A model generated the notes under the pieces. That model ran no database searches, was not told the origin of the DNA, and was given only the letters and a program-made list of their open reading frames with translations. Of a DNA stretch of 64,000 nt, positions 55,321 to 64,000 are shown one piece after another. The position numbers and the translations under genes were made by a program. Location: positions 12,119,278-12,183,277 of the forward strand of contig CAIIXF020000008.1 of the NCBI GenBank assembly GCA_903813345.2, given 5' to 3'. The stretch's first letter is position 1; each line of letters opens with the position of its first letter. This DNA is from Owenia fusiformis. Its lineage: Eukaryota > Annelida > Polychaeta > Sabellida > Oweniidae.

Positions 55321-55571
55321 TGTGTATTCAACTCAACTACTCAACCATCGCCTATTCAACTTAACTTCTCAACCATCATGTATTCAACTCAACTACTCAA
55401 CCATCGCCTATTCAACTTAACTTCTCAACCATCATGTATTCAACTCAACTACTCAACCATTGTGTATTCAACTTAACTTCTCAACCATCATGTATTCAAC
55501 TCAACTACTCAACAATCGCCTATTCAACTCAACTACTCAACCATTGTGTATTCAACTCAACTATTAAACCA
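55321..55571. repeat. 28/56-bp minisatellite in a DNAJC17 intron
   Basis: Alternating 28-base units (TATTCAACTCAACTACTCAA and TATTCAACTTAACTTCTCAA, each followed by CCAT-), giving a 56-base higher-order period at 55324, 55380 and 55436. Confidence 0.85.
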
Positions 55572-55944
55572 TCTTAAATGAAGTATAAAGAGATACAGAC
55601 AAGTAAGTATGTAACAAAAACAATCTTATTTTGTGCTCAGTCAACATTCCTATTTTTGAAAAAAGTCCAACCAGTTCTAACTTAATTTCAAGATAATATG
55701 TTCCATTTTAAGGTTATCTGACTAAAGTATTGAAAAAGTGAATGTCCCTTTTCAATTCTAAAGAACTTGGACATATCTACATCTTAAATATTTAATAACT
55801 TCTAGATTTGATCAGATATATATCAAATTTTCAAAAGAGTCAGAATTGATTGAAACCAATTTTTGATAGATTGCTTCCATTCCATCATATCACATTGTAT
55901 CTTGTAATCCTTTTACATTTCATTATAAATGTAAATGGCAATAC

Positions 55945-56038
55945 CTTGTTTTTCTAACTCTTGGTTGTGCAGCTGCTCCTTCAACAGTTCTTGCTCCTGT
56001 TCCAACAAATGTGAACCCTCCTTACGCAATCTCTCAAT
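55945..56038 (-). CDS. DNAJC17: DNAJC17 exon, coiled coil
   Basis: 94 bases, phase 0 to 1. Acceptor TTTCCAG (AG at 56040-56039), donor CAAG|GTATTG. IERLRKEGSHLLEQEQELLK and so on is the charged coiled coil between J domain and RRM; the I-E-R-L-R-x-E-G-S core is characteristic of the family. Confidence 0.9.
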
Positions 56039-56356
56039 CTGGAAATAAATAGAGACATCAACAAAATGCCACCATATTGTAAAAGTCACTCATTGTATGC
56101 TACTCTAATTCTGAAGAAGTTTATTTAATGCACTTCCATGCCAGTGAACAATTATAGTTGTGTACCTTATCTCTTTTATTTGCAGTTTGATCATATGAAT
56201 TTTTGACTTGAGAATGAATGTTGCTTTTTTAAAAACATTTTGCATTTTTACCAAGTTCAAATTAGAAACATGTAATTGAACAAAACTGCTTTATAAATAA
56301 TACAATCAAGAATAATGTCACATCAAAATTTTGATTATGTAAACTTAACATCATAC

Positions 56357-56433
56357 CTCTTCCTCTAGGGATCGTTGAGCCGCAACATTAGTCTCTCTCT
56401 GCTCACATGCTGACTTCTCCCTACTTTCAAGTT
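56357..56433 (-). CDS. DNAJC17: DNAJC17 exon, charged helix (most upstream exon visible)
   Basis: 77 bases, phase 1 to 0. Acceptor TTTGTAG (AG at 56435-56434), donor GAG|GTATGA. It encodes LESREKSACEQRETNVAAQR plus SLEEE, matching the D-L-E-x-R-E-[KR] segment that follows the J domain. The exons for the J domain (HPD motif) are not found up to 64 kb; the upstream intron contains the 7.4 kb fold-back element and continues past the window. Confidence 0.85.
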
Positions 56434-57049
56434 CTACAAATTATGAATGTAGAATTACTTTAGGAGTCAATCTTTCTAATATTTCATCAAAGAGCAAACA
56501 ACGGGTATCTCTCCAAGCTTATACTCAAGGGGCGAGGAGGAAAATTCTCAATAAATGATGTATAGTTGGTTTGGCAGTATTTTCAGTTAGGGGAGAGTCT
56601 TGGATGAAATTTCCACCTAGGTGATAGCTTCGCAGAGTGGTAGGAAGTTCTTTTTTTTGAAGAGTTAGCCCCCTACCCCACAAAAACACCCCACCCCGGG
56701 GAAAAAAATTGTTCACACTAAATAACCTTAGATATTTTGATGTTTGTAAGTGACATACATAGATATTATATATATGAATCATTTGCAGTATAATTGATGC
56801 TGATTACTCCTAAAAAAATTGAATATTAGTACAAAGTGTGTACCCTAGGGGGCAAATTCGTGACCCATTTCCTTACTATTTTGATCCTAACTTTTCAACT
56901 AGACACTGTAAGAGGTTGAAAAAATTCATGTGAAGTGCCCAATAGCAGAGTTAGTAACCCTGAAAGATGCAAAGCCATGGAAGAAGTAGGAGCTGAGAAA
57001 AAAATTGTTAATTTTTCGAAAAATTTGACATTTTTGACAACTGGATTTT

Positions 57050-58190
57050 GTGTATGGCTATAGCTGACCCCTATAGTTTCTAGATCCATCCCTCTATGAT
57101 GATATTTATGGTTTTATACTGTGGAACTAAGATGTAAAACATAATTTAGATGGGTTTTAAGGAAGTTAAAGGTTTTAAACAAGTCCAAAATTTGAAAAAT
57201 TGTAAATATAAGGTTTCAAATTTACAAATTCCAGGTATAGCCATGGCTGACCCCTATAGTTTCTAGATCCATCCATCTTTGATGATATTTATGCTTTCAT
57301 AGTGTTAAACTAAGACATAAAACATAAATTAGATGGGTTTTAAGGAAGTTATAGGTTTTAAACAAGTCCAAAATTCGAAAAATTGTAAATGTAAGGTTTC
57401 AAATTTACGAATTCCAGCTATAGCCATGGCTGACCCCTATAGTTTCTAGATCCATCCCTCTTTGATGATATCTACGGTTTTGTAGTATGGAACTAAAGAT
57501 GTAAAACATAATTTAGATGGGTTTTAAGGAAGTTAAAGGTTTTAAACAAGTCCAAAATTTGAAAAATTGTAAATATAAGGTTTCAAATTTACGAATTCCA
57601 GGTAGAGCCATGGCAGACCCCTATAGTTTCTAGATCCATCCCTCTATGGTGATACTTATGGTATTGCTGTATGGAACTAATATGTAAAACACAATTTAGA
57701 TGGGTTTTAAGGAAGTTTAAGGTTTTAAACAAGTTCAAAATTTGAAAAATTGTAAATATAAGGTTTCAAATTTACGAATTTCAGGTATAGCCATGGCTGA
57801 CCCTTATGGTTTTTACATCCGTACCTCTATGATTAAATATACAGTTTTAGAGTGTGGGACTAAGATCTAACATACCCAAACTGAATTTTAAGAAAGTTTA
57901 AGGTTTTAAACAAGTCAAAAATTTGAAGAATTGTAAATGTAAGTTTTCAAATTTATGAATTTCAGGTATAGCCGAAGGTGACCCTTATGGTTTTTTACAT
58001 CTATACCTCAGTGATGAGATATATATTTTTAGAGTATTTAATTAAAATGTTAAAGATGCATAAGATGAGTTTGAAGGAAGTTCAAGGTTTTAAACAAGTG
58101 CAAAATTTGAAAAATTGATCTCGAAAATTGGTCTCAAATTCACGTTATTCAGGTACAGCCTTGAATGAGCCCTGATAATCGAAGGTTATG
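57050..58190. repeat. 183-bp satellite array, left arm
   Basis: The string GACCCCTATAGTTTCTAGAT or a variant recurs at 57066, 57249, 57432, 57616, 57799 and 57980 (period 181-184), with decay toward the element centre. The same unit, inverted, occurs at about 63420, 63240, 63060 and 62880. Confidence 0.9.
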
Positions 58191-58579
58191 AGCATAATAG
58201 TAACAACTGTGATATCATAGCTTAGAGACCAGAGGCCTTATTATCATCTGGTCGCAAATAGTTGCGTTGCGTCTGCGATGCGATTGCGATCGCAATTCGT
58301 AACGCATGCGATGCGTGATATTATCAATTGAGCGCAATCGCAGACGCAAAGCAATCGCAAAACAATTAAAACGTCAGTTGCGATCGCAAGTCTAGAGTGT
58401 ATTTTGGCGCGAAATTTAAAAGGACACTGGCGCTAGTTTTTGACATTGTTTGATTGAAATTGATAGAAATCCAATAATTGATATGATTTGATTGGTTGCG
58501 CATGCATTACACTTGTACAAGACATAAGTGCGCCAAAATGCAAATCGATTTACATTGAACAGACGGTAGTCGAAGAAAC

Positions 58580-58771
58580 ATGTCGAGGGCAAGGAATTGG
58601 ACAAATGATGAACAAGAATTATTAGTATCTCTCATTGAGAAGGATGCAAATATTCTTTTGGCACCACTTAGCTGTCAAATAACAATACAGTCACAGGATA
58701 GTTGCTGGGCAAGGGTAGCTGAAAAAATAAGTTCACTTGGTGTGGAAATGAGGACTAGAAAAAACGTTATG
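58580..58771 (+). pseudogene. Myb/SANT-like exon of the Harbinger element
   Basis: ATG at 58580 opens a frame of about 64 codons (SRARNWTNDEQELLVSLIEK..., then SCWARVAEKISSLG) that reads as a Myb/SANT-like domain of the kind encoded by the second gene of PIF/Harbinger elements. It ends at a possible donor ATGTAAGT (58769). No following exon was identified before the transposase remnant, so it is probably non-functional. Confidence 0.65.
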
Positions 58772-58818
58772 TAAGTCACACATCACTGAAAATAAATAAC
58801 TGTTAAAACGGGAAGTTG

Positions 58819-59049
58819 TCATGTTACTGAAACTAACTGAAATAAAATGAACCCCGGGATGAAATGATTGTTCCTATTCTTTGGTGTCAGTTCGTCTTCA
58901 AAAAGGTTTATAACCTCTATTAACAATGCTCTCGGCATTCTGTGTTTCTGGAGCATCTCGATGTCATTTAGTGAATCGAGTGGGTTAAACCTATCTCGAA
59001 ATACTCTTCGGCCAATACGATTGTGGTGATCCAGTATGAAATGAAACAT
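58819..59049 (-). pseudogene. HARBI1-like transposase, N-terminal remnant
   Basis: 76 codons from ATG at 59049. RRVFRDRFNPLDSLNDIEML and RMPRALLIEVINLFEDELTP match the N-terminal region of PIF/Harbinger transposases (N-P-L-D-S-L-N-D, then P-x-x-L-I-x-L). The catalytic DDE part is absent; the frame ends at 58819. Truncated by internal deletion. Confidence 0.75.
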
Positions 59050-62017
59050 CTTGGTGTTCTTGTACTTTTGCAGACGATGTAGGTGAGGTACATATACACT
59101 AGGAATACTCAGAACATTAGTGTAGTAGTGGCAAGATTAATTCACCAAACAAGCTTTATTAGCTAGATAAATATTTAATTGGCGAAAATCCTATGCTCCA
59201 AAGAGCACGAAATATTGCAGGCACCAATCTAAGACGTATACAGTATGTGATGCGTTCGCAATATTAAGAAACAAACGTGATTTTTAAGGATTTACAGGCT
59301 CAATTAAATGTATATTTTAATCATATTAAATAAATAAAACTGAACAATTTCTTCGATACTATTGATTAATACTTAACAGGTAGTGAAATGACCGATATAA
59401 AACACCACAAAATATCCATTAACATAGATAAAATAACGCTCAAAGATGAACTAGATTTGCGATTTGATTTGCGACAGGGTAAACGTCGTCGCAACTTTTT
59501 GTTTAGTTGCGATCAGAAAATCGATAACTTTGCGTCAGACTTGCGATGCGATGGAATGATAATAACATTTTTGGGAAATAGTTGCGTTGCGATGTCTTGC
59601 GATGCGATTCGCATGCGATTTTGCGTTGCGACCAGATGATAATGAGGCCTCAGGTGTAGAATATATACCCGTTGCAGCAGTTAGTCTGCTGCATATAAAT
59701 GGAGTGAAAAGTCATGAAACAGTAAAATCTTTCTAATCTGAATGCTACTAGATATAGTATTTGGAGCAGCTAAAAGCGTTCAAATTAGAAGTGTTTGAAT
59801 TTTGAGGTTTTTACATCTGCAATATTCTGGATTTTGAAGAAATATGAATGCATTCTCAATGAAAAATATTAATAAATATTAATAATATTTATACTGACCA
59901 CCCAAAAAGCTTAATAGCATTCAAAAATCCAATTCAAAAGTTCTGATATTACAATTCAGTGTTAAACTGACAATACACTGTATTTGAGCAATTTTGTAAG
60001 AAATATGTGATATTTGGTAAAAAAAAGTTCAAGTTAAACAGGTTGATTTTTCAAATATGAGTGTTCACTGTTCGAATTAAGAGGTGTTCAGATTTCAATT
60101 TTTAAACATAGGAGGAAGGAAAAATTGAACTGGGGAAAAGTGTTCAGATTGGTTGGTTTTCAGATAAGTCAGGTGTTGGGATGATTGGTAGGTGTTCACA
60201 ATAGTCAGATGTTGGGATATACAGGTTTCACTGCTGATATATCATTTATACAAGATGATGAACTAGAACTACTGTACTAGGTGCCTTTGATAATTTTTAC
60301 CACAATGTTATACTATGTCAGGAAAAGAAAGCACCCATGACACTGTGCTTGTACAACTTGAAAATCAACAACACTTTAACATTTGATAAAGGTGTCTACC
60401 AAATGAGTAATCCACATAAATTCAAATACAAGCAGTTGGCATGCTATTCCCTATGATCATTAGTTTCATTAGTTTCTCTAGAATCTTAAATTGACCTTGG
60501 GTTTATGAGAGTAGTAAATTGGAATGCAGTTATATGGAATATTGAATTGGCTGGAATTGGACACACCTTGCCTAGAAATGTGTGAGTAAACTATGATCTT
60601 ATATGGATACAAACAGTTCGTTTGACAATGATCATCTATCTTATCCTGTAAAATCAGAACTTAAAAAGGGGTTTGAAATGGAGATCGATGAAACCATACC
60701 ACAAATTGATAAAACTTTCATGATTGATGCAATGGCTATGACAAAGGGAAAATGAAGATTAACTTATATGTTGAAATTTGGAGAGTTTTGGAAAGCTATA
60801 TTTGATTACTCCATCAAATCTATTAAAGGAGCCCAAAGAATAGATTTCACATTAGACTCCTAGCTAGTTGTCTCCATCAGTAAAGGATTCTGAAAGAATG
60901 CGAAGAATGGATGCTTCCCCTATTGAACTTTAATCCATAGAAGAAATTACACCATTACCTAAAATATGAATACCTTTGTCCAAGTAATATAAGACAAATT
61001 TTCAAAGATTACAAAGAAATTCAAAAAGAAATTCAATAAAGCAGCATTCTAAAAGTGTGCCAAATGTCAAGATTGTTTTAAGTGGAACTATTGGAGAGAA
61101 CTCAAATATCTGTGAAAATGATAACTGAAATCTCCTGTTAAATTCCACTCCTGAAGAGGCTGATTTTAAAATTATTCACTCTGTTTTACATTCAGCAGAA
61201 CATGTGGGACTGCAGTAATTTGCATCAAATGACACTGATATTATAATTTTATGACTATCATTTCAATAAATGAAAAAAATTCTTCAACTATGCTAGAAAA
61301 TGTCATCTGCAAAGTCAGTATGTAAACATTTTCTTCAATGTCTGTTTGTTTGAAACATATTGATCATAACACCATATATACTTTTTTGATCTACATGAAG
61401 ATTCTAATGTGACAAGACCCTTTTACCCTAGAGTTCCTTACATTGCACTAACGGGAGTTTCTAGGCCCGGGGGGGGGGGGGTATGATCCTTATAATCCTT
61501 ATTTTCCCAAATAATTACCGTTGCCTGATGACAAATTGTTTTATTGGGAGTTTAGTGATTATAATTTGATAATTCATAACAACATTTTGTATTAGGAGAT
61601 GATCATTGCTTAATTACAGAAGGGGCATAACAAAATATAGAGAAAACATGTTTCTTTTAATTAACCATGTCTTTATGTATTTTGATTATGCAGAACATTA
61701 CATCGAACATGTTGATGTGAAAAAGTAAAAATGCTATATCACATAATAAATATCATCAAATAATAATTAATTAGTTATAATCCATTTAATCAATCAATTA
61801 CTACACTGTATACGATATCCCTAGGAGCAGTTACACTTACTGGGGGATTTATTAACCTCTCACCCCCTTAGGAACTCAAGGGTTAAGTCCTCAACTCTAA
61901 TGATTTTTCTTTTAACAATACATGTAACATGGATCAAACCTGACCACAATATTTTCAACATCTAATTTCTAAGCTAAGTCATACATTCAAAAAGAGGGAC
62001 ATCCAGGGCTATACCTG

Positions 62018-62735
62018 AAATCGTAAAGGAGGACTGAAAGTATCGCAACAGATTTCAGCAATCATATGTTGGATTTTGGCTATTTTCTGAGGATTTGAGG
62101 ATGTGCATATTTCATGTTGCATGTTAGGCCAATGCATTTCCTCCAGGAAAAGCACCCATAGGGATGATAAAATAATTTCTATTTTGAGACAGGGAAGGTG
62201 CAAACAACCCATCCACATGCATAAATATATATGTGTATATGTATAAATATATGTGTTTTACATACAGTTAACCCCTTTAAATGAAAAATATATTCCATCA
62301 GGGATTTTAAAGATATCAAATATGGGTGACCAAAATTAAGCTGAAATCAATGGATCACATGAGTTTTCCCTATGGGAAAATAACAGGAAAATATTGTTTT
62401 CCACTTTATCTAAAAGAAATTTATCCTTTTAATGGTTAACTATGTCTCAAATTGATGTCTCATATTGATGCAACAAAAATTGAAAAACCAGGGGTGAACG
62501 GGGTTGAAAATCAGGACGACATGTCCCAAAAAACATGTGGGTGGATTGTTTTCACCTTCGCTGTCTCAAATTCCAAACTATTTTATCATCTCTAAGAGTT
62601 CTTTTCCCGTAGGTAATGCAATGGCCTATCATATGCACCTGCTTAAATCCTCAGAAAACAGACAAAATCCAACATATGACTGTCTGAAATCTGTTGCGAT
62701 ACTTTCTGTGCTCCTTTGAGACCTGATATTTCTCA
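62018..62735. mobile_element. Small inverted-repeat insertion in the right satellite arm
   Basis: 62018-62220 and about 62525-62735 are diverged inverted copies (GCAACAGATTTCAG / CTGAAATCTGTTGC; ATCATATGTTGGATTTTG / AAAATCCAACATATGACT). It interrupts the 183-base array. No ORF with a domain, and the ends are not precise. Confidence 0.55.
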
Positions 62736-64000
62736 ATTTTTCAAATATTGCACTTGTTAAAATTCTTAAACTTCCTTAAAATTCATCTTCGGTATGTTTT
62801 ACATCTTAGGTTCACACTCTAAAAGTATATGTTTCATCATAGAAGTATTGATGAAAAAGCCATAAGGGTCATCCATGGCTATACCTAAAATTCGTAAATT
62901 TGAAACCTTATATTTACAATTTTTCAAATTTTGGACTTGTTTTAAATCATTAACTTCCTTAAAACCCATCTAAATTATGTTTTACATCTTTAGTTCCATA
63001 CTACAAAACCGTAGATATCATCAAAGAGGGATGGATCTAGAAACTATAGGGGTCAGCCATGGCTATAGCTGGAATTCGTAAATTTGAAACCTTACATTTA
63101 CAATTTTTCGAATTTTGGACTTGTTTAAAACCTATAACTTCCTTAAAACCCATCTAATTTATGTTTTATGTCTTAGTTTAACACTATGAAAGCATAAATA
63201 TCATCAAAGATGGATGGATCTAGAAACTATAGGGGTCAGCCATGGCTATACCTGGAATTCGTAAATTTGAAACCTTATATTTACAATTTTTCAAATTTTG
63301 GACTTGTTTAAAACCTTTAACTTCCTTAAAACCCATCTAAATTATGTTTTACATCTTAGTTCCACAGTATAAAACCATAAATATCATCATAGAGGGATGG
63401 ATCTAGAAACTATAGGGGTCAGCTATAGTCATACACAAAATCCAGTTGTCAAAAATGTCAAATTTTTCGAAAAATCAACAATTTTTTTCTCAGCTCCTAC
63501 TTCTTCAATGGCTCTGCATCTTTCAGGGTTACTAACCCTGCTATTGGGCACATCACATGAATTTTTTCAACCTCTTACAGTGTCTAAATGAAAAGTTAGA
63601 ATCAAAACAGTAAGAAAATGAGTCACGAATTTGCCCCCTGGGGTACACACTTTGTACTGATATTCAAATTCTTTTGAAGTAATCAGCATCAATAATACTG
63701 CAAATTATTCATATATATAATATCTATGTATGTCACTTACAAACATCAAAATATCTAAGGTTATTTAGTGTGAACAATTTTTTCCCCAGGGTGGGGTGTT
63801 TTTGGGGGGTGGGGGGCTAACTCCTCAAAAAAAAGAACTTCCTACCACTCTGCGAAGCTATCACCTAGGTGGAAATTTCATCCAAGACTCTCCCCTAACT
63901 GAAAATGCTGCCAAACCAACTATACACCATTTATTGAGAATTTTCCTCCTCGCCCCTTGAGTATTAATGGTTTTTCAAATATATTTCAAATAAGATTTTA

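Larger units (their letters stand above)
58233..59650. mobile_element. PIF/Harbinger-type transposon remnant
   Basis: Ends AGGCCTTATTATCATCTGGT and (inverted) AGGCCTCATTATCATCTGGT, with 3-base CAG on both sides (58230-58232, 59651-59653). Sub-terminal regions are packed with GCGATGCGATTGCG/TTGCGTTGCG words. It carries remnants of both genes typical of the superfamily: a Myb/SANT-like exon (plus) and a transposase N-terminus (minus). At 1.4 kb it lacks most of the transposase, so it is an internally deleted copy. It lies inside the larger fold-back element. Confidence 0.8.
56522..63963. mobile_element. Giant fold-back (long terminal inverted repeat) element in a DNAJC17 intron
   Basis: The first kilobase (TACTCAAGGGGCGAGGAGG...) and the last are inverted copies with few differences, and TTA flanks both ends (56519-56521, 63964-63966). 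Each arm consists of about 530 bases of unique terminal sequence and then a tandem array of a 183-base unit (left arm 57050-58190; right arm 62760-63430). The 59.65-62.0 kb core shows no frame with a domain. Non-autonomous; the superfamily is uncertain. A 3-base TTA target would fit Harbinger-like insertion but is weak evidence. Confidence 0.8.

Noticed and set aside
56525-57089. Reverse-strand frames at 56525-56782 and 56895-57089, and their mirror at 63397-63591
   Set aside because: Identical frames in the two arms of the fold-back element; no domain. Their presence twice simply reflects the inverted repeat.

Overview
Kind of organism. This is animal nuclear DNA: AT-rich, intron-bearing, full of non-autonomous DNA transposons, palindromes and minisatellites. 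BTB/C2H2 factors, a DNAJC17 orthologue and a PIF/Harbinger relic point to a marine invertebrate. The texture resembles molluscs or other lophotrochozoans, but the species and phylum are inference. I see no bacterial genes, CRISPR array, rRNA or tRNA.

Layout. About 50 kb is occupied by two paralogous BTB-zinc-finger loci placed head to head. The minus locus starts near 21.75 kb and runs leftward: a candidate non-coding exon, a BTB exon (18627-19737) and three small exons of two C2H2 fingers each (18149-18319, 17703-17903, 17025-17180). It then has a run of seven large zinc-finger exons, M1 to M7 (11899 down past position 1). The plus locus starts near 24.7 kb and mirrors it: a non-coding exon ending at 24906, a BTB exon (26578-27541), three two-finger exons (29976-30140, 30594-30794, 31866-32021) and six large zinc-finger exons, P1 to P6 (35293-49449). 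All coding introns are phase 1. Every complete large exon begins at a phase-1 acceptor, encodes 7 to 11 fingers and ends in its own stop codon, so they can only be used one at a time. This is the architecture of mutually exclusive 3' terminal exons joined to a common BTB module, as in Drosophila lola and mod(mdg4). One transcription unit would then give 6 or 7 transcription factors that share BTB dimerisation but differ in DNA-binding domain. This is the most interesting system in the window. At least three decayed terminal exons (around 12.2-13.5, 13.7-13.85 and 40.5 kb) show that the array gains and loses exons.

Right end. From 53400 to 56433 on the minus strand lie the six 3' coding exons of DNAJC17 (coiled coil, RRM, C-terminal tail). 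Its J-domain exons must lie beyond the window. The intron upstream of the last visible exon contains a 7.4 kb fold-back element (56522-63963) with 183-bp satellite repeats in both arms, interrupted by a PIF/Harbinger-type element (58233-59650).

Introns and spacers hold several transposons with readable ends and target-site duplications: MULE-like 27749-28511, hAT-like 28878-29477, Harbinger-like 36536-37332 and mariner-like 38919-39683. There are also minisatellites and hairpins. All splice sites were read by eye from GT/AG, frame and homology between the two loci. Isoform usage is inferred, since no transcript data are available.
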